A program made the position numbers and the translations under genes. A stretch of 36,812 nucleotides of DNA, from contig NZ_BJZU01000076.1 in NCBI RefSeq assembly GCF_007992195.1, forward strand, positions 1 through 36,812, read 5' to 3'. Positions 25,372 to 32,261 of this stretch are shown piece by piece. The first letter of the stretch is position 1, and each line of letters begins with the position of its first letter. Source of the DNA: Methylobacterium oxalidis (GTDB lineage: Bacteria; Pseudomonadota; Alphaproteobacteria; Rhizobiales; Beijerinckiaceae). The notes under the pieces are model-generated. The model was not told the origin of the DNA, searched no databases, and was given only the letters and a program-made list of their open reading frames with translations.

Positions 25372-26325
25372 TCACAGCTTGCGGCCGATCTCGAGGAACT
25401 TCGCCGCGCGCCGGTCGCGGATCTCGGCCGCGCCCATCCCGTCGAACTCGGCGAGGGCGGCGGCGAGCGCGCTGCCGGCCGCCGCGATCGCGGCCTCGCG
25501 GTCGCGGTGCGCCCCGCCCGTCGCCTCGGGCACGATCGTGTCGATGATGCCGAGGCGCAGCAGGTCCTGGGCGGTGATCTTCATGGCGGTGGCCGCGTCG
25601 TGGGCCCGTCCCTGGTCGCGCCACAGGATCGAGGCGGCGCCCTCCGGCGAGATCACCCCGTAGATCGCGTGTTCCAGCATGAGGACGCGGTTGGCCGTGG
25701 CGATGGCGATGGCGCCCCCCGAGCCGCCCTCGCCGATCACGAGGGCGATGTTGGGCACGCCGAGGGCGAGGCAGGCCTCCGTCGAGCGCGCGATGGCCTC
25801 GGCCTGGCCGCGCTCCTCCGCCTCGATGCCCGGGAAGGCGCCCGCCGTGTCGACGAAGGCGAGGACGGGCAGGCCGAAGCGGTCGGCCATCTCCATCAGG
25901 CGCACGGCCTTGCGGTAGCCCTCGGGCTTGGCCATCCCGAAATTGTGGCGCAGGCGCGTCTCGGTGGTCGAGCCCTTCTCCTGGCCGAGGATGCAGACCG
26001 ACCGGCCGCGGAAGCGGCCGAAGCCGCCGACGATGGCCTCGTCCTCGCCGAAGCTGCGGTCGCCGGCGAGCGGCGTGAACTCGGTGATGAGGCCCGCGCA
26101 GTAATCGACGAAGTGCGGCCGCTGCGGGTGGCGGGCGACCTGCGTCTTCTGCCAGGGCGTCAGGTTCGCGTAGATCTCGGCCAGCGCCTGGGCGGCCTTG
26201 GTCTCCAGGCGGCCCACCTCCTCGCTGATCGAGACGGCGCCGTCGCGGGCCCCCATCGCCTTGAGCTCCTCGACTTTCGCCTCCAGCTCCGCCACGGGCT
26301 TTTCGAAGTCGAGATAGGAGCGCAT
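25372..26325 (-). CDS. accA: acetyl-CoA carboxylase carboxyltransferase subunit alpha
   Basis: A 317-residue AccA, the usual length. With AccD it transfers the carboxyl group from biotinyl-AccB to acetyl-CoA, making malonyl-CoA for fatty acid synthesis in the cytoplasm. Landmarks are the N-terminal YLDFEKPVAELEAKVEEL helix, LTPWQKTQVARHPQRP near 77, GDRSFGEDEAIVGG near 110, GRSVCILGQEKG, and the oxyanion region GEGGSGGAIAI near 210 and VISPEGAASILWRD. The ATG at 26325 matches the family start. accD is not adjacent, as is usual in alphaproteobacteria. A DUF1796 gene follows on the same strand. Confidence 0.96.
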   Translation of the reverse strand: MRSYLDFEKPVAELEAKVEELKAMGARDGAVSISEEVGRLETKAAQALAEIYANLTPWQKTQVARHPQRPHFVDYCAGLITEFTPLAGDRSFGEDEAIVGGFGRFRGRSVCILGQEKGSTTETRLRHNFGMAKPEGYRKAVRLMEMADRFGLPVLAFVDTAGAFPGIEAEERGQAEAIARSTEACLALGVPNIALVIGEGGSGGAIAIATANRVLMLEHAIYGVISPEGAASILWRDQGRAHDAATAMKITAQDLLRLGIIDTIVPEATGGAHRDREAAIAAAGSALAAALAEFDGMGAAEIRDRRAAKFLEIGRKL

Positions 26326-26674
26326 CGCACCGTCTGGGAATGGTTCGGGAGGGCACCGGCCCGCCGCCCGGACATGCGCGGCGGCGGCCGGCCTTGGCAG
26401 GCCGATATGGCGACGATGCGGCGGCGTGCAGGCCGGCGACGCGTTCGAGGCCCCGCGGACGGCCAATCCCCGGGCGGGCGGAAACTGGCGAAGCGGGGCT
26501 GCCCTGTCAACGCCACCCGCCGCGAGGGCCCGCGTCGCGGGCGGCCGGGCGACAAGTTCGCGCGAGCGTCAGCCTCCCCGCGACCCGCCTGGGGTGACCG
26601 CGCCCGGCCCGCCCCGCTACAAGGGGCCCCCGACGCCGCGGCCTTCCGCGCCCCGGCCGCCAGCGAGGAGCCGC
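26326..26674. other. 349-bp divergent region between accA and bdhA
   Basis: Very GC-rich and carrying both divergent promoters by position. I see no reliable promoter boxes, repeats, RNA gene or credible small ORF. The GAGGAG ribosome binding site of the dehydrogenase gene is at about 26665-26670. Confidence 0.4.
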
Positions 26675-27460
26675 ATGATTCTCCAATCCAAGGCCGCCGT
26701 TGTCACGGGCTCGACCAGCGGGATCGGGCTCGCCATCGCCAAGGCCCTCGCCCGGGAGGGCGCGAACGTGATGATCAACGGGCTCGGCGACCCGGGCCAG
26801 ATCGAGGCGACGCGGGCCGGCATCGAGGCCGAGTTCGGGGTGCGCGCGCTCTACTCGGGCGCCGACATGACGCGCCCGCCCGAGATCGCCGCGATGGTGG
26901 CGGAGGCGGAGGGCGCGTTCGGGCGCCTCGACGTGCTCGTGAACAACGCCGGCATCCAGTACGTCTCGCCGGTCGAGGAGTTTCCCCCCGAGAAGTGGGA
27001 CGCGATCCTCGCCATCAACCTGTCCTCGGCCTTCCACACGATCCGCGCGGCGGTGCCGGGCATGAAGGCGCGGGGCTTCGGGCGGATCGTCAACATCGCC
27101 TCCGCCCACTCCCTCGTCGCCTCGCCGTTCAAGTCGGCCTACGTGGCGGCCAAGCACGGGCTTGTCGGCATGACGAAGTCGGTCGCGCTCGAACTCGCGA
27201 CCCACGGCGTCACGGTGAACTGCATCTCGCCGGGCTACGTCTGGACGCCGCTGGTCGAGAGCCAGATCCCGGACACGATGAAGGCCCGCAACATGACGAA
27301 GGAGCAGGTGATCGAGGAGGTCCTGCTCAAGGCGCAGCCGACCAAGGAATTCGTCACCGTCGATCAGGTGGCGGCGATCGCGGTGTTCCTGTGCTCGGAC
27401 GCCGCGACGCAGATGACGGGTGCCAACCTCTCCGTCGACGGCGGCTGGACGGCGCAGTGA
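26675..27460 (+). CDS. bdhA: 3-hydroxybutyrate dehydrogenase (SDR family)
   Basis: A 261-residue classical short-chain dehydrogenase. The cofactor loop is TGSTSGIG at 11-18, NNAG at 90-93, and the catalytic triad S143, Y156, K160 lies in NIASAHSLVASPFKSAYVAAKHG. The segment ending FLCSDAATQMTGANLSVDGGW is typical of D-3-hydroxybutyrate dehydrogenases, which oxidise 3-hydroxybutyrate to acetoacetate with NAD in poly-hydroxybutyrate breakdown. The QPTKEFVTVDQVAAIA stretch also fits that subfamily. The ATG at 26675 has a strong GAGGAG ribosome binding site. It is divergent from accA and followed by a 12-bp-stem hairpin. A related SDR specificity cannot be excluded, but the subfamily match is good. 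Confidence 0.9.
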   Translation: MILQSKAAVVTGSTSGIGLAIAKALAREGANVMINGLGDPGQIEATRAGIEAEFGVRALYSGADMTRPPEIAAMVAEAEGAFGRLDVLVNNAGIQYVSPVEEFPPEKWDAILAINLSSAFHTIRAAVPGMKARGFGRIVNIASAHSLVASPFKSAYVAAKHGLVGMTKSVALELATHGVTVNCISPGYVWTPLVESQIPDTMKARNMTKEQVIEEVLLKAQPTKEFVTVDQVAAIAVFLCSDAATQMTGANLSVDGGWTAQ

Positions 27461-27470
27461 GCGGCCGCGT

Positions 27471-27499
27471 CGCCCTCCGGCCGTCGGGGCCGGAGGGCG
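27471..27499. terminator. bidirectional terminator-like hairpin
   Basis: A perfect 12-bp stem (CGCCCTCCGGCC at 27471-27482, partner at 27488-27499) with a 5-base loop, between the convergent dehydrogenase and CsbD-like genes. There is no T tract, but the position and stem strength support termination. Confidence 0.55.
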
Positions 27500-27520
27500 G
27501 ATCGAGGGGCGGGCCTGCCC

Positions 27521-27865
27521 TCAGCGGCGGCCGTGCAGCAGCAAGGCGAGGCCGTAGCCCACGGCGCCCGCGATGAGCAGCGCGATCAGCGGGCTCTCCT
27601 CGACGCGCTCGCCCACCACCCGGCGGCCGTCGCGCAGGTACGCGCCGCCGCGCTCGTAGGCGTCGCCCGCGTAGTCCGTCAGGTCGTCGGCGACGTCGCG
27701 CAGGGTGTCCTTGGCCTGCCCGTAGGCGTCCTGCGCGCGCCCCTGCGCCTCCCGGAAGCGGCCCTCGACCGAGTCCCGGGACGAGCCGGCGAAGTCGCCC
27801 GCCGCACCCTGCACCTTGCCGCCGACCTCCTTGGCGGTCCCGACGATGCGATCCGTATCAACCAT
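27521..27865 (-). CDS. CsbD-like stress protein with C-terminal membrane helix
   Basis: A 114-residue protein. The N-terminal part (MVDTDRIVGTAKEVGGKVQG, then AAGDFAGSSRDSVEGR) is the CsbD-type repeat found in general stress proteins. A helical heptad-like region (AQGRAQDAYGQAKDTLRDVADDL) follows, and one hydrophobic segment (SPLIALLIAGAVGYGLALLL, about 91-110) ends the protein, as in the membrane-anchored DUF883/ElaB proteins. The ATG at 27865 has a GAGGAG ribosome binding site. CsbD proteins are often controlled by the general stress sigma factor; I looked for the alphaproteobacterial EcfG promoter GGAAC-N16/17-CGTT upstream and did not find it. Molecular function is unknown. Confidence 0.8.
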   Translation of the reverse strand: MVDTDRIVGTAKEVGGKVQGAAGDFAGSSRDSVEGRFREAQGRAQDAYGQAKDTLRDVADDLTDYAGDAYERGGAYLRDGRRVVGERVEESPLIALLIAGAVGYGLALLLHGRR

Positions 27866-28002
27866 GGCTGGTCTCCTCTCTCGGTCGCCGTGCGTCCGCG
27901 GGGGCGGGGCGCCGGCTCCGTCGGACTTGCAAACGCCCGAGGTGGGATTTGTGCACCGCCGCGGTACGGTTTTTTGAACCGGCCCGTGAGGACGCGCCCG
28001 CC

Positions 28003-28614
28003 TCAGAAGCCCCGGCGGGCCCGCCGGACGAGCAGGCGCGCGACCGCTGCGAGCGCCCGCAGGCTCCGCTGCGGGCCGGGCGCCGGGCGCGGGCCGGGCC
28101 GGGGGCGTCGACCCGGCGGGATGTGGACGAAGAGCACGGGGCAGGGCTCGGCCAGCGCCCGGTAGTAGCTCGCGTTGCACAGGTAGCGCCCGGCGTCCCG
28201 CGAGGCCAAGGCCGGGACGCCGTGCCGGCGCAGGACCGCCAGCGCCTCCGCGGCGGCCGGGCTCCGGCGCTCGGCGGGGCCCGCCGGGTCGAGAGCGAGG
28301 CGGCCGGCCCGCGCGCCCGCTTCGTCCGGGAAGAGCCGACTCGCGCGGTTGCGGGCGCGGATCTCGACCCGCAGCCGGCGGGCGCGGGCCGACACGCCGA
28401 ACATCAGCACGGCGCCGGGCCCGTCCGCGAGGGCGGGTTCCAGGGCGGCCGGGATGGCGTCGTAGGCGGTGCGCAGGACGAGCACCCGCGGCGGCCCGCC
28501 GGGGCCGAGCCTGAGGGCCGGCAGGGCGCCGAGGCGGCGGGCGAGCGCCGCGCTCGGGTTGCGGGGCATCCCCGGGAAGGGGCCGAAGCCGGTGACGAGG
28601 AGGGGGCCCGTCAC
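28003..28614 (-). CDS. pyroglutamyl-peptidase I-like protein (C15)
   Basis: A 203-residue product beginning LLVTGFGPFPGMPRNPSA, the signature start of C15 peptidases, which remove N-terminal pyroglutamate. Cys146 in GRYLCNASYY and His164 in FVHIPP match the catalytic Cys and His blocks. The catalytic Glu block (PERVAIN in the family) aligns with LRVEIRARN, where the Glu position appears to be Leu81, so activity is uncertain. The C-terminus is shortened and becomes Arg/Pro-rich. The GTG start at 28614 overlaps the meaB stop as GTGA, so the two are translationally coupled. High GC and the Arg-rich tail suggest a diverging, perhaps non-enzymatic member. Confidence 0.75.
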   Translation of the reverse strand: MTGPLLVTGFGPFPGMPRNPSAALARRLGALPALRLGPGGPPRVLVLRTAYDAIPAALEPALADGPGAVLMFGVSARARRLRVEIRARNRASRLFPDEAGARAGRLALDPAGPAERRSPAAAEALAVLRRHGVPALASRDAGRYLCNASYYRALAEPCPVLFVHIPPGRRPRPGPRPAPGPQRSLRALAAVARLLVRRARRGF

Positions 28615-29600
28615 AGCCCGATCAGGGTGGCGATGGCCTCGGCGCCGGCGGCTGGGGAGTGGGTGCCGCGCGCCACGTCCGCCTCCGCCTGGGCGGTGGC
28701 CTTGCGGATCTCGGCCGAGCCGACGAGGCGCTGGTGCAGGCGCTCGTGCACGAGGGCCCACATCCACTTCACGTCCTGCTCGCGGCGGCGCCGGGCGATC
28801 TCGCCGGTGGCGGTGAGCTTCTCGCGATGGTCGACGATCTTCTCCCAGAGCGTGTCGAGGCGCCTGTTGTTGAGGCCCGAGATCGTCACCACCGGCGGCG
28901 TCCAGGTGGCCGAGGCCGGCGTCATGATGTGGAGCGCCGCCCGGTACTCGGAGGCCGCCGCGTTCGCCCGGCGCTCGCCCTCGCCGTCGTCGGCCTTGTT
29001 GACCGCGATCATGTCGGCGAGTTCGAGGATGCCCTTCTTGATGCCCTGCAGCTCGTCGCCCGCCCCCGGCAGCATCAGGACGAGGAAGAAATCGGTGAGG
29101 TCGGCCACCGCCGTCTCGCTCTGGCCGACGCCCACCGTCTCGACGAGGATGACGTCGAAGCCCGCCGCCTCGCAGAGAAGCATGGTCTCGCGGGTCTTGG
29201 CCGCCACGCCCCCGAGCGTGCCCGAGGAGGGCGAGGGCCGGATGAAGGCGTTGGGATCGACGGCGAGCCGCGCCATCCGGGTCTTGTCGCCGAGGATGGA
29301 GCCGCCGGTGCGCGTCGAGGAGGGGTCGACCGCGAGCACCGCCACCTTGTGGCCGGCCCCCGTCAGGTTGGCGCCGAGCGCGTCGATCGTCGTCGACTTG
29401 CCGACGCCGGGCACGCCGGTGATGCCGACGCGGACCGCGCTGCCGGTGTGGGGCAGCACCGCGTCGATGAGGTCGCGGGCCGCCGCCCGGTGGTCGGCGC
29501 GCCGCGATTCGGCGAGCGTGATGGCGCGCGCCAGCGCGGCGCGGTCGCCCGCGAGCAGGCGCTCGCGGATCCGGTCGATGTCGAGGGGCGGAGGGGCCAT
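28611..29600 (-). CDS. meaB: MeaB/ArgK GTPase, methylmalonyl-CoA mutase chaperone
   Basis: A 329-residue G3E-type P-loop GTPase. Walker A GVPGVGKS is at 62-69, VDPSSTRTGGSILGDKTRM near 99, switch regions with ETVGVGQSE near 158, and NKAD near 203. MeaB gates cobalamin transfer to, and protects, adenosylcobalamin-dependent methylmalonyl-CoA mutase. In Methylobacterium it is needed for the glyoxylate-regenerating (ethylmalonyl-CoA) pathway during C1 and C2 growth. The mutase gene is not in the window. The ATG at 29600 has an AGGG ribosome binding site. Downstream it is coupled (GTGA) to the pyroglutamyl-peptidase-like gene; upstream lies the structured leader with a small ORF and a terminator-like hairpin. 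Confidence 0.95.
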   Translation of the reverse strand: MAPPPLDIDRIRERLLAGDRAALARAITLAESRRADHRAAARDLIDAVLPHTGSAVRVGITGVPGVGKSTTIDALGANLTGAGHKVAVLAVDPSSTRTGGSILGDKTRMARLAVDPNAFIRPSPSSGTLGGVAAKTRETMLLCEAAGFDVILVETVGVGQSETAVADLTDFFLVLMLPGAGDELQGIKKGILELADMIAVNKADDGEGERRANAAASEYRAALHIMTPASATWTPPVVTISGLNNRRLDTLWEKIVDHREKLTATGEIARRRREQDVKWMWALVHERLHQRLVGSAEIRKATAQAEADVARGTHSPAAGAEAIATLIGL

Positions 29601-29656
29601 GCGCCCTACATGCCGGGAGCGCGGCCGTTCGTCGAGGGGCGGGCGCGAAATTGAAA

Positions 29657-29687
29657 CGGCGGGGTTTTCGGATTATCTTCCCCGCCG
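29657..29687 (-). terminator. terminator-like stem-loop between small ORF and meaB
   Basis: Read leftward, CGGCGGGG (29687-29680) pairs with CCCCGCCG (29664-29657) around a 15-base A-rich loop, and is followed by TTTCAATTT. The stem ends 56 bp before the meaB ATG. The T-rich tail exists only on the minus strand, so it would act on meaB-directed transcripts, as a terminator of the small ORF or as an attenuator. Confidence 0.55.
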
Positions 29688-29700
29688 GTTGGGCATGGGT

Positions 29701-29841
29701 GGACGCCGCAGGGTGGCAGCCCCGCGACGTCCGTGCTCAGCTGATGGATGATGGTGTCATCAGATCAGCGCCAGCGTGATGGTCAGCGACCACGCGCTGG
29801 CGTTTCTCGTCACCGTGATGGTGACGATCGGAAATCCGATC
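29701..29841 (-). ncRNA. candidate structured leader RNA upstream of meaB
   Basis: Five closely packed inverted repeats: 29826-29841 (GATCGG/CCGATC, 4-base loop), 29807-29827 (8-bp stem, loop of 5), 29769-29802 (8-bp outer stem with a nested GGTC-AGC-GACC hairpin), 29747-29761 (5-bp stem) and 29701-29732 (5+3+3 bp with two symmetric mismatches). The first three lie within the 27-codon ORF. Together with the hairpin at 29657-29687 they fill most of the leader. It does not match the cobalamin riboswitch motifs I know. It could be a cis-acting leader or a small RNA; the strand is inferred from the T tail and ribosome binding site. Confidence 0.45.
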
Positions 29842-29843
29842 AC
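29760..29843 (-). CDS. 27-codon small ORF with strong ribosome binding site (leader peptide candidate)
   Basis: A GTG at 29843 starts a 27-residue frame beginning MIGFPIVTITVT and ending LTITLALI before TGA. On the minus strand AAGGAGGTGA, a ten-base match to the 16S anti-Shine-Dalgarno, lies upstream with 9 bases between GGAGG and GTG. Fifteen of 27 residues are Ile, Thr, Leu or Val, with 5 Ile and 5 Thr. Hairpins cover the start and most of the frame. The stop lies 159 bp before meaB. Ile, Thr and Val degradation yield propionyl-CoA, the feeder of the methylmalonyl-CoA step helped by MeaB, so a leader-peptide role is attractive but inferred. It could also be a small hydrophobic protein or chance. 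Confidence 0.5.
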   Translation of the reverse strand: MIGFPIVTITVTRNASAWSLTITLALI

Positions 29844-30172
29844 ATCCTCTCACCTCCTTCCCGATCAGGCCCACTCGAACGGCGGCGCCGGGCCGGCACG
29901 CCGCAGATCTGCCTGCCCGCAGACCGTCGCGGATCGGAAAGGTTCGGCTGAACGGGCGCGATGATGCGGGTCGCCCCCGAGGGCGGCAAGCAACCAGGAG
30001 GCGAGCCGGCCCGCTGTGCCGCGGGCGCCACACCCCGCGCCCCGCCCGCAATCCACATCGGCCTCCGCCGCGCCCGTGCCCTGTCATGGCCAAGATTGTG
30101 CGCCAGGGGCTAGGGAGACCGGCCCGGGCTCCCTCGCGGGACCCGGCCCAGGAAGCGGGACCCGCGACGACC
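29844..30172. other. rest of the divergent region before the lipoprotein hydrolase gene
   Basis: These 329 bp hold the strong leftward ribosome binding site (about 29850-29861) and should contain the leftward promoter of the meaB leader and the rightward promoter of the hydrolase. I could not identify convincing -35/-10 boxes. No other RNA gene or small ORF with a credible ribosome binding site was found. Confidence 0.4.
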
Positions 30173-31216
30173 ATGATGCGTGAGACAGACCGGCCGACCC
30201 GACGCAGCATCGTCCGCCTCGGCGCCCTCCTCGGCGCCACGGCGATGGCGCCCGGCCTCGGGGCCTGCGTCGCCGACGGGCTCGTGACCGGCGCCGTCGT
30301 CACGCCGGAGCGGCAATCCGCCCTCGACGTGATGCCGGTGCTCCTCGTGGCCACCACCCGCAAGCCGGTGGGCAGCCCGCCGAAGGCGCCGTATTTCAGC
30401 TCGGAGCGCGGGCGGGGCCTCAGCTTCGCCGAGGTGCGCCTGTCGCCGCCGGACCGCTCGCTGATCGGCAAGGTCTCCTCCGTCGTCACCGGCGACTGGA
30501 CGATCGGCGCCGTGCCGAAGGTCGAGACGGGCGGGGCCGCCGCGGACGCCTTCGCGCAGGCGGCGCTCGGGCGCGACGTGCTCATCTACGTCCACGGCTA
30601 CCGCGAATCGTTCGAATCGGCCGCCGTCAGCGCGGCCCGCCTGTCGGACGGCATCCGCTTCCGCGGCGTCTCCGGCCTGTTCACCTGGCCGTCCGCGGCC
30701 GCGACCTTCGATTACGGCTACGACCGCGAGAGCGCGCTCTGGTCCCGCGACGCCTTCGAGGACCTGCTCAAGGCGCTGGTGGCCTCGCCGAGCGGCGGCC
30801 GCATCAATCTCGTCGCCCACTCGATGGGCACGCTCCTGACGCTGGAGACCCTGCGGATGCTGCGCGCCGAGGCCGGCGAGGCGGCGATGGCCCGCATCGG
30901 CGCCGTGGTGCTCGCCGCCCCGGACATCGACATCGACCTGTTCACCAAGGGCGTCGAGCGGCTGGGGCCCGACGTGAACAAGATCACCGTGATCTCCTCC
31001 ACGAACGACCGGGCGCTCAGCCTGTCGAGCACCATCGCGGGCGGCGTGGTGCGGGCGGGTGCCGCCGACCGGGAGCGGCTGGAGGCGCTCGGCGTGCGGG
31101 TGGCGGACGCCTCCGACTACGGCGGCGGCCTGATCAACCACGACCTGTTCCTGTCGAACCCGGAGGTGCAGGGCGTCGTCAAGCGCGCGGTGGCGCGGGC
31201 GGGCGGGGGCGCCTGA
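30173..31216 (+). CDS. DUF900-type alpha/beta hydrolase lipoprotein
   Basis: A 347-residue protein. The N-terminus has a twin-arginine-like RRSIVRLGALL followed by a lipobox (GLGAC), suggesting Tat or Sec export and lipidation. The hydrolase domain begins near residue 55 (PVLLVATTRKP), with LIYVHGYRESFESAA near 138, the nucleophile Ser217 in LVAHSMGT, an acidic residue in VLAAPDIDIDLF near 250, and His in LINHDLFLS near the end. This is the DUF900 (PF05990) family, whose substrates are unknown, probably esters or lipids. Two adjacent ATGs (30173, 30176) fit; the longer frame upstream lacks a leader. It is divergent from the meaB leader. Confidence 0.82.
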   Translation: MMRETDRPTRRSIVRLGALLGATAMAPGLGACVADGLVTGAVVTPERQSALDVMPVLLVATTRKPVGSPPKAPYFSSERGRGLSFAEVRLSPPDRSLIGKVSSVVTGDWTIGAVPKVETGGAAADAFAQAALGRDVLIYVHGYRESFESAAVSAARLSDGIRFRGVSGLFTWPSAAATFDYGYDRESALWSRDAFEDLLKALVASPSGGRINLVAHSMGTLLTLETLRMLRAEAGEAAMARIGAVVLAAPDIDIDLFTKGVERLGPDVNKITVISSTNDRALSLSSTIAGGVVRAGAADRERLEALGVRVADASDYGGGLINHDLFLSNPEVQGVVKRAVARAGGGA

Positions 31217-31306
31217 GGCACCCGACCGAAGACGCGACGCCGGGACGGCTTGGCGCGGCGCGGCATCCCTCGTACACGGGCGCCTCGGCAGACAGGGAGT
31301 CGCCCC

Positions 31307-31654
31307 ATGTTCACCCTTGAGATCGACGGAAAAGCGGTGGCGGTCATCAATGGCACCGAGGAGGTGGCGCGTGATCTCTTCACCTGCGACGGCTTCAAGG
31401 AAGACATCCAGGCGATGACGAGCGAGGGCCGCCCGCTCTGGAACGGCACCTCCGAGCTGAAGGTGCGCCCGGCCACCGAGGACGAGGTCGAGATCTTCGA
31501 GGACGCGCTCGCCGAGGACGATTCGGACGCGGATTTCGAGTCCGACCCGCGCCACGCCACGACGGAGGACGACGAGGACGAGGCCGACATCGTGTTCCTC
31601 CTCGACATCGACGAGGACGAGGGCGAGGAGGACGACGGCGCGCTGCACTCCTGA
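31307..31654 (+). CDS. very acidic hypothetical protein
   Basis: A 115-residue protein. The first 55 residues look folded (MFTLEIDGKAVAVINGTEEV, then ARDLFTCDGFKEDIQAM), with two beta strands at the start. From about residue 56 it is dominated by Asp and Glu, and ends IDEDEGEEDDGALHS. No signal peptide or membrane segment, so cytoplasmic. The ATG at 31307 has a GGGAG ribosome binding site about 8 bases upstream. It follows the hydrolase gene by 90 bp on the same strand. I do not recognise a family; the acidic tail could bind cations, basic proteins or mimic nucleic acid, but none of this is shown. Confidence 0.7.
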   Translation: MFTLEIDGKAVAVINGTEEVARDLFTCDGFKEDIQAMTSEGRPLWNGTSELKVRPATEDEVEIFEDALAEDDSDADFESDPRHATTEDDEDEADIVFLLDIDEDEGEEDDGALHS

Positions 31655-31738
31655 GGGGGGCGGCCGCCTGACGGCCCGGGTCTCCCGTTCAGCCGCCGGG
31701 CCGGCCCGGAGGGCGAGCCGGTCGCCATGCCCCCGCGC

Positions 31739-31763
31739 GAGGGCGCCCCGAACGGGGGCGCTC
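31739..31763. terminator. hairpin between convergent genes
   Basis: CGCCCC (31744-31749) pairs with GGGGCG (31755-31760), with an outer GAG/CTC pair and a two-base bulge. It lies between the acidic-protein and HTH genes. There is no T tract; weak support. Confidence 0.35.
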
Positions 31764-31792
31764 ACGTTCGAAGGTCGGGGAACCTCAGCGGC

Positions 31793-32131
31793 TCAGGCCG
31801 TGGCCAGCGTGACGGAGATCCTGCCGCGCTCGCCCGCCTTGGGGTGCGGGCGCATGGTGATCTCCACGTCCCGGTCGAATGCCGTCAGAAAGCCCATCAG
31901 GCGCTCCACCGAGTACCCGCGCAGGCTGCCGCGGAGCAGCTTGGAGAGATCGGCCTGACCGATGCCCAGCACCTTCGCGGCGGCGGTCTGGGTCAGTGTC
32001 CGACTCTCGATCAGGCGGCGCAGCTCGGCCGTCAGCTGGGCCTTGAGCAGCAGTTCCTCGGCATCGGGCAAGCCGAGGTCGGCGAAGACGTTGCCGCAGC
32101 TCACATGAACATCGTCGTCCCTCTCCGCCAT
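31793..32131 (-). CDS. XRE/HigA-type helix-turn-helix protein
   Basis: A 112-residue protein with a central HTH of the COG5606 (HTH_37) group: LLLKAQLTAELRRLIESRTL, then TQTAAAKVLGIGQADLSKLLRG, then SVERLMGFLTAFDRDVEITM. This group usually supplies the antitoxin of RelE/HigB-type modules, encoded just after a Gp49-like toxin. No toxin gene is present on either side (downstream is the convergent acidic protein, upstream mdcH), so here it is an orphan regulator or a lone antitoxin. The ATG at 32131 has an AAGGAGG ribosome binding site. A 7-bp inverted repeat 25 bp upstream is a likely operator. Confidence 0.85.
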   Translation of the reverse strand: MAERDDDVHVSCGNVFADLGLPDAEELLLKAQLTAELRRLIESRTLTQTAAAKVLGIGQADLSKLLRGSLRGYSVERLMGFLTAFDRDVEITMRPHPKAGERGRISVTLATA

Positions 32132-32155
32132 GGTCACGGCCCTCCTTTCCTCGTA

Positions 32156-32175
32156 CGTCCCGCGTAGTCGGGACG
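32156..32175. promoter_or_regulatory. inverted repeat, candidate operator of the HTH gene
   Basis: CGTCCCG at 32156-32162 and CGGGACG at 32169-32175, 6 bases apart, 25 bp upstream of the HTH start. XRE-type regulators often bind such repeats in their own promoters. The site also lies between the HTH and mdcH genes, though both read leftward. Confidence 0.45.
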
Positions 32176-32261
32176 CGACGCGCCGAAGTTGCGCCGAAGA
32201 ATGGTATCCCAACCCGAGGCCCGGTATCCGCCCGTAGGCCCAGAGCGCCAGGGCGGCGGCC

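Noticed and set aside
27866..28002. EcfG general-stress promoter for the CsbD-like gene
   Set aside because: GGAAC-N16/17-CGTT is not present. The only notable feature is a small GGTT/AACC palindrome near 27968, too weak to call.
29601..29843. Cobalamin riboswitch upstream of meaB
   Set aside because: I looked for the conserved B12-box and GGGAA/GGTG core elements and did not find them; the hairpins do not follow that layout.
29776..29964. Rightward 62-codon frame over the hairpins
   Set aside because: No ribosome binding site and a low-complexity tail; the opposite strand has the strong Shine-Dalgarno sequence.
32132..32261. RelE/HigB toxin partner for the HTH gene
   Set aside because: The 130 bp upstream is too short and contains no toxin-like frame; downstream is a convergent acidic protein.
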